NCBI RefSeq assembly: GCF_900091415.1
Contig: NZ_FMHU01000002.1
Location: forward strand, 1,240,001 to 1,304,000
DNA: 64,000 bases
Direction of reading: 5' to 3'
Source of the DNA: Micromonospora inyonensis
Lineage (GTDB): Bacteria; Actinomycetota; Actinomycetes; Mycobacteriales; Micromonosporaceae
In this document: piece by piece, positions 1 to 9,266 of the stretch
Layout of the letters: each line of letters starts with the position of its first letter
How positions within the stretch are numbered: the first letter of the stretch is position 1
Notes under the pieces: generated by a model
Databases searched by the model: none
Told to the model about the DNA's origin: nothing
Seen by the model: the letters and a program-made list of their open reading frames with translations, nothing else
Program-made: the position numbers and the translations under genes

Positions 1-918
1 GACCCGGTCGACGACCTCCTCCCGGAGCTGGCCGACATGACCGTGCTCGTCGACCCCCACGGGCCACTGGACGACACCGTCCCGGCGGAACGCCCGATAA
101 CGCTGCGGGACCTGCTGGCCAACACCCTGGGCACCGGCATGGTCCCCGCCGAGCCCGGAACGGTCCCGATCGCCGACGCGCTGAACACACTCCACCAGCC
201 GTCGCCGGACGAGTGGATCCGCCAGCTCGGCGCGCTTCCGCTCGTCCACCAGCCCGGTGAGCGCTGGATGTACGACACCGCCGCCAACGTGACCGGTGTG
301 CTCGTGGCCCGGGCCACCGGCATGTCCTTCGGGGAAGCCGTGCGCGAGCGGATCTGCGATCCGCTCGGGATGACCGACACCGAATTCAGCGTGGGCGGCG
401 GGAGCCTCGACCGGCTGGCGACGGCGTACGAGCGCGACAACGCCGCCACCGGCGAGCCGGTCGTCGAGGACGCCCCCGACGGGCGGTGGAGCCGGCCGCG
501 GGCGTTCGAGTCAGGCGGCGGCGGGCTCGTCTCGACCGCCGACGACTACCTCGCCTTCGCCTCGGCCCTGCTGGCCGGTGGTACCCACCGCGGCGAGCGG
601 GTGCTGTCGCGGCTGTCGGTGACCCTGATGACCACCGACCACCTGACCCCGGCACAGAAGGCGGTCTCCGGGTTCTGGCCGGGGTACTTCGACTCCATCG
701 GCTGGGGTTTCGGAGTGTCGGTCCGTACCCGCCGCACGCATCTCGGCCCCTCGGTCGGCAGCTACGGATGGCCCGGCTACTACGGCACCGCCTGGTACAA
801 CGATCCCGCCGAGGACATGACGGCGATCTTCATCATGCAGCGGGCGCACGCGGGCGACCAGAGGCTGCCGATGTGGCACGACCTCTGGACCGCCGTCTAC
901 CAGGCGATCGACGACTGA
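1..918 (+). CDS. beta-lactamase-family serine hydrolase, 5'-truncated by window edge
   Basis: This is the C-terminal part of a class C beta-lactamase/DD-peptidase-fold hydrolase. The reading frame is open from base 1, so the true start and the SxxK nucleophile motif lie outside the window. Visible family landmarks are the DPVDDLLPEL-like segment and the ITLRDLLANTLG helix that normally follow the nucleophile, the region RWMYDTAANVTG that carries the YxN-type element, and LGMTDTEF. An internal ATG at base 37 exists but would cut into the conserved fold. The substrate cannot be deduced; esterase, peptidase and lactamase activities all occur in this fold. It stands alone, with a decayed gene downstream, and has no evident link to the siderophore locus. 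Confidence 0.85.
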   Translation, partial: DPVDDLLPELADMTVLVDPHGPLDDTVPAERPITLRDLLANTLGTGMVPAEPGTVPIADALNTLHQPSPDEWIRQLGALPLVHQPGERWMYDTAANVTGVLVARATGMSFGEAVRERICDPLGMTDTEFSVGGGSLDRLATAYERDNAATGEPVVEDAPDGRWSRPRAFESGGGGLVSTADDYLAFASALLAGGTHRGERVLSRLSVTLMTTDHLTPAQKAVSGFWPGYFDSIGWGFGVSVRTRRTHLGPSVGSYGWPGYYGTAWYNDPAEDMTAIFIMQRAHAGDQRLPMWHDLWTAVYQAIDD

Positions 919-1089
919 CCACGCGGGCCGCTTTCCGGATGTCCGGGACGCAGCAGACACCTGAGGGCCCCGGATCCGGGACCCCTCCGTGCTGGCCGGT
1001 CCGGTCCTACGGCCCTACCCGCCGCACGCGGCCGCTGCTGTACTCAGGGCATGGCCGTCAAGCTGCTTTCGGTGCTGTGACGCTCGCCG

Positions 1090-1334
1090 GTGGCATCGTT
1101 CTTCGTCCTGGCGTACCTGCTGTCGTGGAGCTGGTGGGTGCCGATCGCGCTCACCGGGGGTGTGCGGCCGGCTGGCATGTGGCCTACAACCTGTCCTCGG
1201 CGTCGGCCGTCGCGTCGGGAACCGTCGCCGCGGTCTCCACCACCATCGTCATGCTGTGGGCGGTGGCCCTGCTGACCCCCGCCTACCGCGCCACCCGCCG
1301 CGACGCACCCTCCCCGCTGCGCGGCGACCGGTGA
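1090..1334 (+). pseudogene. remnant of CPBP-family intramembrane metalloprotease
   Basis: Two frames each hold part of a recognisable CPBP (Abi/CAAX protease-like) membrane protein. From the GTG at 1090 the first frame reads FFVLAYLLSWSWWVPIALTG, a typical first transmembrane segment. From about 1171 a second frame reads WHVAYNLSSASAVASGTVAA and continues as a C-terminal hydrophobic segment to the stop at 1332-1334. In CPBP proteins about 150 residues with the EExxxR and HxxxN motifs separate these parts, and they are missing here. I infer an internal deletion plus frame change, so no active protease. The remaining bases from 919 to 1526 show nothing else I can support. Confidence 0.6.
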
Positions 1335-1526
1335 CGGCCGGGCGGGTTGGACGGGTGCGCCGCGCGGCGTCGGGCGACGCGGCGACCTCGCCGTGAGAGA
1401 AGTGCCGCCACGCCGCACGGCGAGGCGCGGCGTGGCGGGGGAGCGGGCGGGGTCGGGGTCACCACTGTGGGCGGCCACGACGAGCCTGTGTGGAGGAGGG
1501 CGACCGCCTACCGCAACCCGAAGCTA

Positions 1527-1545
1527 TAAGGGTAGCCTCACCTAA
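1527..1545. promoter_or_regulatory. iron box (IdeR/DmdR-type operator) upstream of salicylate synthase
   Basis: TAAGGGTAGCCTCACCTAA is a good match to the 19-bp actinobacterial iron-box consensus TTAGGTTAGSCTAACCTAA. It lies 81 bases before the preferred start of the salicylate synthase gene. Fe(II)-loaded IdeR/DmdR1 binds such sites and represses under iron sufficiency. Confidence 0.8.
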
Positions 1546-1626
1546 TCAGTGGCGTAGATGTGCGCACGAGTCGCGGTGCCCCGGCGTCCGTCCGCAGGGG
1601 ACCGCCCGTCGGAGGAGGCCGTCCGG

Positions 1627-2973
1627 GTGGAACGTCCTGGGTTGTTGGAAGACGACCGGAAGCTCACCAGTCTGTACTACTCGGGTCGCCTGGTCGGCGC
1701 CGGTGACCCGCTGCGACTGGCCACCGAGCTTGCCCGGGCGACGTCGGGCCCGTACGTCCTCTACGAGAACAACGGCACCTGGTCGCTCGCGTCCGGATCC
1801 GCGTACGAGCTGGTGCTGTACGCCGACACGCTGCGGGTTCGCGACGCCGACGGCTGGTCGACCCGCTCCGTCGGCGCGGACCCGCTGCAGACCGTGGCGG
1901 ATGCGTTCAGCCGTTGCCCGATCGGCGGCGCGCGGGCGTACGGTTGGGCCGGATTCGGACTCGGCCATCTGCTGCACGGGGACCCGGCGGCGGCCCGTGG
2001 ACCGCTCCTGCATCTCGTCGTTCCCACCCGGGAGGTGCGGATCTCCCTCGACGCCATCGACGTGCGCACGGTCGACGCGGCGGACCTGCTCCTGCTGACG
2101 TCCGCGGTGGACGCCGCGGCGAGGGCGGTTCCGTCCGCTGCCACGCCGCTGCCGCCGCCCGATCCCGAGCACGACGCCGACTTCTACCGGAAAGCGGTGA
2201 CCAGCGCGGTCGAGGAGATCCGGGCCCGGCGGTACCAGAAGGTGATCCTGTCGCGGCTCGTGCCGGTCGACGGCGACGTCGACCTGGTCGCCACGTACGA
2301 GGCGGGACGCCGCGCCAACACCCCGGCCCGCTCGTACCTGCTGGACCTCGGCGGTCTGCGCTGCGCCGGGTTCAGCCCCGAGACGGTGGTCGAGGTGACC
2401 GCCGCCGGCCGGGTCTCCACGCAGCCGCTGGCGGGTACCCGGGCCCGGCACGGCGACCCGTTGCTCGACACGGCGCTCCGGACGGAGTTGCAGGCCGACG
2501 CCAAGGAGGTCTTCGAACACGCGATCAGTGTGAAACTCGCGTTCGGCGAACTCGCCTCCCTGGCCGTGCCCGGCACCGTGCAGGTCGACGACTTCATGGA
2601 CGTGAAGGAGCGGGGCAGCGTGCAGCACCTCGCGTCGCGGCTCAGCGCCACGCTGAACAGCGGTCGCAACGCCTGGGACGCGCTCGCCGTGCTCTTCCCG
2701 GCGATCACCGCCTCCGGTGTGCCCAAGGCCGCGGCGTGTGAGGCCATCGAACGGCTGGAGAACGCTCCGCGTGGCCTGTACAGCGGGGCGGTCCTCACCG
2801 TCGACGCGGACGGCTCGATGGACGCGGCCCTGGTCCTGCGGTCGGTCTTCCAGCAGGAGGGCCGGACCTGGCTGCGCGCCGGCGCCGGCGTCGTCGAACA
2901 GTCCACCCCGGAGCGGGAGCTGGAGGAGACCGCCGAGAAGCTGCGCAGCATCAGCCGCTACCTGCACCGCTGA
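1627..2973 (+). CDS. salicylate synthase (MbtI/Irp9 type)
   Basis: Converts chorismate through isochorismate to salicylate and pyruvate, supplying the aryl cap of the siderophore. The chorismate-binding fold is complete: RRYQKVILSR, the TQPLAGTRAR segment, KEVFEHAISVK, FMDVKERGSVQHL, the ASGVPKAAACEAIERL motif, and the C-terminal GLYSGAV and LRAGAGVVEQS strands. These match MbtI more closely than EntC/DhbC, and no isochorismatase or DHB dehydrogenase gene is present. The GTG at 1627 is preferred because GGAGGAGG lies just upstream and the resulting 448 residues match the family length. An ATG at 1558 in the same frame lies only 12 bases after the iron box. It is transcribed alone, convergent with the NRPS genes. 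Confidence 0.9.
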   Translation: MERPGLLEDDRKLTSLYYSGRLVGAGDPLRLATELARATSGPYVLYENNGTWSLASGSAYELVLYADTLRVRDADGWSTRSVGADPLQTVADAFSRCPIGGARAYGWAGFGLGHLLHGDPAAARGPLLHLVVPTREVRISLDAIDVRTVDAADLLLLTSAVDAAARAVPSAATPLPPPDPEHDADFYRKAVTSAVEEIRARRYQKVILSRLVPVDGDVDLVATYEAGRRANTPARSYLLDLGGLRCAGFSPETVVEVTAAGRVSTQPLAGTRARHGDPLLDTALRTELQADAKEVFEHAISVKLAFGELASLAVPGTVQVDDFMDVKERGSVQHLASRLSATLNSGRNAWDALAVLFPAITASGVPKAAACEAIERLENAPRGLYSGAVLTVDADGSMDAALVLRSVFQQEGRTWLRAGAGVVEQSTPERELEETAEKLRSISRYLHR

Positions 2974-2980
2974 CACACGC

Positions 2981-3018
2981 GTGGGCCCCGGTGACCGTAC
3001 TCGGTCACCGGGGCCCAC
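2981..3018. terminator. bidirectional terminator
   Basis: A perfect 16-bp inverted repeat with a 6-base loop (GTACTC) fills the gap between the convergent salicylate synthase and NRPS genes. There is no U-tract, as is usual in high-GC actinomycetes. Confidence 0.85.
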
Positions 3019-3026
3019 AGCGTGCG

Positions 3027-6000
3027 TCAGCCTGCGGCGCGGACGGTGAGCAGCTCCGCCAGCGTCGCCGCCGTGGGGTGGGCGAAGAAGTCGGCGATAC
3101 CCAGCTGGATCCCCGTGACCTCACGGACCCGGTCGCGGAGCCGTACGAGCAGCATCGAGTGCCCGCCGAGGTCGAAGAAGCTGTCGTCCGCGCCGACCTC
3201 GCGCACGTCGAGCAGTTCGGCGAAGAGGCCGCAGAGCAGCACCTCGTCGGGGGTGTGCGGGTGGCGGCCCCGCGGTCTGTCGTCTCCCGTCGGGGCCGGC
3301 AGGGCCCGCCGGTCGAGCTTGCCGTGCTCGGTCAGTGGCAGCTCGGTCAGCGCGACGAACGCCGCCGGGATCATGTAGTCGGGCAGCATCCGGCCGAGCC
3401 CGGAGCGCAGCGCCGCCGGATCGAGCCGGGCACCGTCGGCCAGGACGCAGTAGGCCACGATCCGCTTGCCGGCGGGTGGGTCGTCGCGCACCACGACGGC
3501 GGCCCGGGTCACGGTCGGATCGGCGGCCAGCGCGGCGGTGATCTCGCCCAGCTCGATCCGGAAGCCACGGATCTTGACCTGCTCGTCGGTGCGGCCGAGG
3601 AAGTCGACGGTGCCGTCCGGCATCCAGCGCACCAGGTCGCCGGTGCGGTACATCCGGCTGCCGGCCGGGCCGTGCGGGTCGGCGACGAACCGTTCCGCGG
3701 TGAGTCCGGGCCGGTTCAGGTAGCCGCGGGCCAGTCCGGCGCCGGCGAGGTACAGCTCGCCGACGACGCCGGTGGGCACCGGCCGCAGCGTCCGGTCCAG
3801 CACGTACGCCCGGGTGTTCGCGGTGGGCCGGCCGACCAGGGGCCGTTCGCTGTCGGCGACGCGGGCGGCGAGGGCGTCGACCGTGGCCTCGGTCGGCCCG
3901 TACAGGTTGTATCCCGTGGTCCCCGGCAGGTCCCGCAGCTGCCGCCAGAGTGGCGTGGGGACGGCCTCACCGCCGACGCCCCAGGCGAGCAGTGGCGATC
4001 GCCCGTCGCGGATCAGTCCGGCACCCGCCAGCTGCAGCGCGTGCGACGGCGTGACCTCGATGAAGTCGATCCGGTGCCGCTCGATGAAGTCGACGAGCAG
4101 CGCCGGGTCGCGCAGCGTGTCCTCCGTGACGATGTGCAGCGCGTGTCCGTCGAGCAGCCACAGCTGCGGCTGCCAGGACGCGTCGAACGCGAAGGACCAG
4201 CTGTGCGCGACCCGCAGCCGCCGGCCGCCCGCCGCGGCGACGGTCGGCCGGTACAGCAGTTCGCGGTGGCTGTGGAACAGGTTCGCGATGCTGCGGTGTT
4301 CCACCACCACACCCTTGGGGCGCCCGGTCGAGCCGGACGTGTAGATGACGTAGGCGGGGTGCTCGGGCCGGGGACGGGGCAGGTCGCCCGCGCCGGGGCG
4401 GTCGAGCCGGTCCTGCACCCCGGGCGAGTCCAGCAGCAGGAGCGGCTCGCCGGCCAGCGGGGCGAGACGCTCGGTGGTGACGGTGAGCAGCGGGTTCGCG
4501 TCGGCGAGAATGTGCTCGATGCGCCCCGGGGGATAGGTGGGGTCGATCGGCAGGTACGCCGCCCCGGCCCGCAACACGGCGAGCAGCGCCACGACGGTGT
4601 CGGCGTTCCGGGGCAGCAGCAGCGCCACCACCGTGCCGGGTCCGGCGCCGTGGCCGGTGAGCAGGCGGGCGAGTTCCGCACTACGGGCGTCCAGCTGGGC
4701 GAACGTGTACGCGATGTCGCCGCAGACCAGTGCCGGAGCGTCCGGGGTGCGGCGCACCTGGTGCGCGAACAGCTCGACGAGGGTCTGGCGCGGACACTCG
4801 ACCACCGGCCCCGCGCCCTGGGCGAGCATCCGTTCGTACCCGTCGGCGCTGAGCAGCTCCAGGCTGCCGATGGGGCGTTCCGGCTCGGCGGTGACGGCCG
4901 CGAGCAGCCGCACCAGCCCGGTCGCCAGGCTGCCCGCCGTGGCTTCGTCGAACAGGTCCGTGCTGTACTCGACGCCCAGCGTCATCCCGGCGCGACCGGG
5001 CTCCTCCACGACCTCGAACGCCAGGTCGAACTTGGCGGTACCCGTGTCCACCGGTTCCTGCACCACCTGGCACGCGCCGAGCCGCAGTTCCAGGTCCGGC
5101 CGGACCTGGTGGCTCAGCATCACCTGGAAGAGCGGGTGCCGGGCCATCGACCGGGCCGGGTTCAGTATCTCGACGAGCCGTTCGAACGGAACGTCCTGGT
5201 GGGCGTACGCGGCCAGGTCGGTCTCCCGGACGCGCGCCACCAGGGCGCGGAACGTCGGGTCGCCGCTGGTGTCGGTCCGCAGCACCAGCGTGTTGGCGAA
5301 GAAACCGACCACCTCGTCGACGGCGTCGTCGGTGCGCCCCGCGATCGGCGTGCCCATCGGGATGTCGGTACCGGCACCGAGCCGGGTCAGCAGGGCCCCC
5401 AGCGCCGCGTGCAGCACCATGAAGACACTCGCGTCGCAGCGCCGCGCCAGCGCCCGGACCGCCTGGTGCACCTCGGCCGGAACGGCGACCTGCACCGAGG
5501 CTCCGCGCAGGCTCGGCACCGCGCGGCGGGGGCGGTCGGTGGGCAGGGTCAGCTCCTCCGGCAGCCCCTCGAGCGCCTTGCGCCAGTACCCGATCTGACG
5601 GGCGAGCAGCGAATCCGGATCGTCGTCGTCGCGCAGCAGGGCGCGCTGCCAGACGGCGTGGTCGGCGTACTGCACCGGCAGCGGTGACCAGGCCGGCTCC
5701 CGGCCGTCCGCCCGGGCCGCGTAGGCCGTGGCGAGGTCGCGCAGCAGCGGCAGCGCGGACCATCCGTCCGCGGCGACGTGGTGCACCACCAGGACCAGGA
5801 CGTGTTCGTCCGCGCCGAGCGCGAACAGTTCCGCCGCGAGGGGCGGTTCCGCGTCGATCCGGAACGGCCGTCGGGCGGCGGCGACCAGCAGCTCCGCCAG
5901 CCGGTCGTGGGCCGTGGCGGTGACCGGCAGCGCCGGTCGTGCCGCCGCGTCGGGCAGGATGACCTGCCGTGGGCTACCCGCCTCGTCCGCCAGCACCGTA

Positions 6001-9000
6001 CGCAGCGCCTCGTGCCGGTCGGTCAGGTCGCCCAGCGCCGCGCGGAGCGCCGCGACGTCCAGGTCACCGGTGATCCGGGCGGCGAAGGCCATGTTGTACG
6101 CGGGATTCGGATTGTCGAGGCGGTACAGGAACCACATCCGGGCCTGCGCGTACGACGGCGGCAACGGGTCGGGCCGGACCCCCGCCCGCAGCACCGGCCG
6201 GGTCTCCCGCCCGTCGAGCCGGGTGGCCAACCCGGCGACGGTCGGATGGTCGAACACGGTACGCAGCGCCAGCTCCGCCCCGAACACGGTGCGGACCCGG
6301 CTGGCCAGGCGGGTGGCGAGCAGGGAGTGGCCGCCCAGCGCGAAGAAGTCGTCGTCGATGCCGACCGCGTCGACCTCGAGCACCTCGGCGAACAGCTCGC
6401 ACAGCAGCTTCTCGGCGGGGGTGCGCGGCCGGCGTCCCGCGGCTGCCGGCAGCCGCTCGGGCGAGGGGAGCGCGGCCCGGTCGAGCTTCCCGCTCGGGGT
6501 CGTCGGCAGGGCGTCGAGCACCACCACCGCAGCGGGTACCAGGTGCGCGGGCAGCGTCGCGGCCAGGCGGTCCCGTACGGTGGCCGGATCCGGCGCGTCG
6601 CCGACGACGTAGCCGACGAGCCCCAGCTCCGGCCGGGCGACGACCGCTGCGGCGCGGATGCCGGGCAGTGCCACCAGGGCCGCCTCGACCTCGCCGGGCT
6701 CTACCCGGAAGCCGCGGATCTTGACCTGGGCGTCGGTACGGCCGAGATACTCGACCACCCCGTCGGCGGTGCGGCGGACGAGGTCGCCGGTGCGGTACAT
6801 CCGGGTGCCGGGTGGCCCGAACGGGTCGGCGACGAACCGTTCGGCGGTCAACGCCGCGCGGTTCAGGTACCCCTCGGCGAGCTGCCGCCCCGCCAGGTAC
6901 AGCTCCCCGGGCACACCGACCGGAAGCGGACGCAGCGCCGCGTCGAGCACGTACAGGGTCGTGTTCCACACCGGACGGCCGATGGGCACGGTGGCGGCGC
7001 CCGGCGGGCACGGCCAGGCGGTGACGTCCACGGCGGCCTCCGTCGGCCCGTACAGGTTGTGCAGCTCCACCGTCCCGCCGTACCGCGTGTGGAAGGCGTC
7101 GGTGAGGTCGGTGGGGAGTGCCTCGCCGCTGCAGAGCACCCGGACCAACCCGGTGCAGCCGGCCGCCTCCGGCTCGGCCAGGAAGGCCCGCAGCATCGAC
7201 GGCACGAAGTGCACGGTGGTGACCCGTTCGTCCTGGACGAGGCGGGCCAGGTAGCGCGGGTCGCGGTGGCCACCCGCCCGGGCCACGACCAGCGTGGCGC
7301 CGGTGACGAGCGGCCAGAAGAACTCCCACACCGAGACGTCGAAGCTCGACGGCGTCTTCTGCAGGACCCGGTCGTCGCGGGTGAGTCCGTACTCGGCCTG
7401 GGTCCAGAGCAGCCGGTTGACGATCGCCCGGTGCGACACGACGACGCCCTTCGGGCGGCCGGTGGAGCCGGAGGTGTAGATGACGTACGCCGGGTCCTCC
7501 GGCCGCACCGTCGGCCGGGCGGCCGGGGCCGCGAGCAGGCCGACGTCGTCCAGGGCCAGCACCGCCGGCACCCCGGCCGGCAGTACGGCGCGGGTCGCCG
7601 TGTCGGTGAGCAGGGCGGCCGGGACGGCGTCGGCGACCATCAGGGCGATCCGGTCGGCCGGGTAGTCGGGGTCCAGCGGCAGGTAGGCGGCGCCGGCGTG
7701 CAACACCGCGACCAGCGCGATGACCAGGTCGGCCGAGCGGGGCACGGCCACACCCACCACCGTGCCGGGTCCGGCGCCCTGCGCGGTGAGCCAGGCGGCC
7801 ACCCGCGCGGCACGCTCGTGCAGCTCGGCGTAGCTGAGGTGGACGCCGTCGGCGACCACGGCGGTGGCGTGTGGTGTCCGGGCGGCCTGCTCGGCCAGCA
7901 GCGCGGTCAGCGTCGTGTCGGGGACGGCCGTCGTCGCACCGGCCAACGGCTCGACCCCGGCCGGGTCGACCAGCTCGACCCGGCCCAGCGGCGTGGCCGG
8001 TGCCGTGGCGAACGCGGTCAGCGCCCGGACCAGACCGTCCGCAGCCTGCCGCACCTGCTGCTCCGTCAGCGTGTCCGGACGGTACCCCAGCTCCAGCCGC
8101 AGCTGCTCGCCCGGCAGCACCGTGAGGGCGAGCGGGTAGTGCACGCCCTCGTCGCCGGAGAAGCCGGCGAGGCGCAGGCCCGGGGCGAGATCGGCGAGGC
8201 GTTCCGGATCGAACGGGTAGTTCTCGACCACGACGAGCGTGTCGAACAGCTCCCGCCCGCCGGCGGCCCGTTGGATGTCGACCAGCCCGAGGTGCTGGTG
8301 ACGGCCCAGGTCGGACTGCTGTTCCTGAAGGCGGCGCAGGGCCGCGGCGTACGGCTCGGCCGGCGGCAGCGTGACGCGCACCGGGACGGTGTTGACGAAC
8401 GCGCCGATCATCGCCTCGGCGCCCGGCAGGTCGGCGGGCCGCCCGGACACCGTGGTGCCGAACACGACGTCGTCGCGGCCGAGCGTCCGGCCGAGGGCGA
8501 GTGCCCACGCCCCCTGGGCGACGGTGCCCAGGGTGAGCCCGTGCGACCGCGCCGTGGCGGTCAGCTGTGCCGTGGTTTCGGGGTCGAGCCGTACGACGAC
8601 GCGACGCGGGCGCTCCGACACGTGGGTGTCCGCGCCGGGGGACACGAGGGTGGGCGTGTCGATCCAGGACAGTGCCGCCCGCCAGGCCGATTCGGCGGCG
8701 GGGCGGTCCTGCGCGGCGAGCCACTCGAGGTAGCGCCGGGGTGCCGGGGCGGGGGGCGGGGTCTCGCCGGCGTACCGGGCGAACAGCTCCCGGACCAGCA
8801 GCGGCTGCGACCACCCGTCCAGGATGATGTGGTGCGCGGTGAGGACGAACCGGTGCACGTCGTCGGCGAGCCGGATCAGGGTGAACCGCACCAGCGGCGG
8901 CCGTCCCAGGTCGACACGCCGATCCCGGGCCTGCTCGGCGAGCCGCTGCTCGGCGGCGTCCCGCTCCCCGGCGGGCAGCGCCCCCAGGTCGGCGTACTCC

Positions 9001-9266
9001 CACGGCACCGGGACGCGGCGGGCCACCAGCGCGGCTGCCCGGCCCTGCCGGTTGCGGCGGAACGCGCAGCGCAGCACGGGGTGCGCGTCGAGCAACGCCT
9101 GCGCGGCCCCGCGCAGCCGGTCGCGGTCCACCGGCCCGTGCAGGGTGAGGACCAGTCGGCCCACGTACACGTCCGGCCCGTCCCCGTCGAACTCGGCGCG
9201 GAAGAGCAGACCCTCCTGTAGCGGGGTCAGCGGAAGGATGTCGTCGAGCTCGGGACGGCCGGTCAA
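3027..9266 (-). CDS. siderophore NRPS, C-A(Ser)-T-C-A-T
   Basis: Two-module cytoplasmic peptide synthetase of 2079 residues, forming the last two modules of the siderophore line. Order: C (starts [19 protein letters not shown] near residue 147), A ([10 protein letters not shown] near 598), T (LGGHS near 975), C (HHVAADGWS near 1160), A (near 1642), T (LGGHS near 2033). The first C has the DCL-like start expected after an upstream epimerase. Specificity residues of the first A read DVWHLSLVD, the serine code. The second A reads DAQEGGLVD in a diverged FAFDASWQ context, and I do not assign its substrate. The protein ends right after the last T with no TE or reductase. The TTG start overlaps the upstream NRPS stop (TTGA), indicating translational coupling. 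Confidence 0.9.
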   Translation of the reverse strand: MTGRPELDDILPLTPLQEGLLFRAEFDGDGPDVYVGRLVLTLHGPVDRDRLRGAAQALLDAHPVLRCAFRRNRQGRAAALVARRVPVPWEYADLGALPAGERDAAEQRLAEQARDRRVDLGRPPLVRFTLIRLADDVHRFVLTAHHIILDGWSQPLLVRELFARYAGETPPPAPAPRRYLEWLAAQDRPAAESAWRAALSWIDTPTLVSPGADTHVSERPRRVVVRLDPETTAQLTATARSHGLTLGTVAQGAWALALGRTLGRDDVVFGTTVSGRPADLPGAEAMIGAFVNTVPVRVTLPPAEPYAAALRRLQEQQSDLGRHQHLGLVDIQRAAGGRELFDTLVVVENYPFDPERLADLAPGLRLAGFSGDEGVHYPLALTVLPGEQLRLELGYRPDTLTEQQVRQAADGLVRALTAFATAPATPLGRVELVDPAGVEPLAGATTAVPDTTLTALLAEQAARTPHATAVVADGVHLSYAELHERAARVAAWLTAQGAGPGTVVGVAVPRSADLVIALVAVLHAGAAYLPLDPDYPADRIALMVADAVPAALLTDTATRAVLPAGVPAVLALDDVGLLAAPAARPTVRPEDPAYVIYTSGSTGRPKGVVVSHRAIVNRLLWTQAEYGLTRDDRVLQKTPSSFDVSVWEFFWPLVTGATLVVARAGGHRDPRYLARLVQDERVTTVHFVPSMLRAFLAEPEAAGCTGLVRVLCSGEALPTDLTDAFHTRYGGTVELHNLYGPTEAAVDVTAWPCPPGAATVPIGRPVWNTTLYVLDAALRPLPVGVPGELYLAGRQLAEGYLNRAALTAERFVADPFGPPGTRMYRTGDLVRRTADGVVEYLGRTDAQVKIRGFRVEPGEVEAALVALPGIRAAAVVARPELGLVGYVVGDAPDPATVRDRLAATLPAHLVPAAVVVLDALPTTPSGKLDRAALPSPERLPAAAGRRPRTPAEKLLCELFAEVLEVDAVGIDDDFFALGGHSLLATRLASRVRTVFGAELALRTVFDHPTVAGLATRLDGRETRPVLRAGVRPDPLPPSYAQARMWFLYRLDNPNPAYNMAFAARITGDLDVAALRAALGDLTDRHEALRTVLADEAGSPRQVILPDAAARPALPVTATAHDRLAELLVAAARRPFRIDAEPPLAAELFALGADEHVLVLVVHHVAADGWSALPLLRDLATAYAARADGREPAWSPLPVQYADHAVWQRALLRDDDDPDSLLARQIGYWRKALEGLPEELTLPTDRPRRAVPSLRGASVQVAVPAEVHQAVRALARRCDASVFMVLHAALGALLTRLGAGTDIPMGTPIAGRTDDAVDEVVGFFANTLVLRTDTSGDPTFRALVARVRETDLAAYAHQDVPFERLVEILNPARSMARHPLFQVMLSHQVRPDLELRLGACQVVQEPVDTGTAKFDLAFEVVEEPGRAGMTLGVEYSTDLFDEATAGSLATGLVRLLAAVTAEPERPIGSLELLSADGYERMLAQGAGPVVECPRQTLVELFAHQVRRTPDAPALVCGDIAYTFAQLDARSAELARLLTGHGAGPGTVVALLLPRNADTVVALLAVLRAGAAYLPIDPTYPPGRIEHILADANPLLTVTTERLAPLAGEPLLLLDSPGVQDRLDRPGAGDLPRPRPEHPAYVIYTSGSTGRPKGVVVEHRSIANLFHSHRELLYRPTVAAAGGRRLRVAHSWSFAFDASWQPQLWLLDGHALHIVTEDTLRDPALLVDFIERHRIDFIEVTPSHALQLAGAGLIRDGRSPLLAWGVGGEAVPTPLWRQLRDLPGTTGYNLYGPTEATVDALAARVADSERPLVGRPTANTRAYVLDRTLRPVPTGVVGELYLAGAGLARGYLNRPGLTAERFVADPHGPAGSRMYRTGDLVRWMPDGTVDFLGRTDEQVKIRGFRIELGEITAALAADPTVTRAAVVVRDDPPAGKRIVAYCVLADGARLDPAALRSGLGRMLPDYMIPAAFVALTELPLTEHGKLDRRALPAPTGDDRPRGRHPHTPDEVLLCGLFAELLDVREVGADDSFFDLGGHSMLLVRLRDRVREVTGIQLGIADFFAHPTAATLAELLTVRAAG

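Noticed and set aside
2991..5687. Long plus-strand open frame (about 900 codons) opposite the NRPS gene, and a similar one at 5778-9221
   Set aside because: These are high-GC antisense shadows of the real NRPS frame. They show no domain similarity and are rich in Arg, Gly and Gln from codon-position bias.
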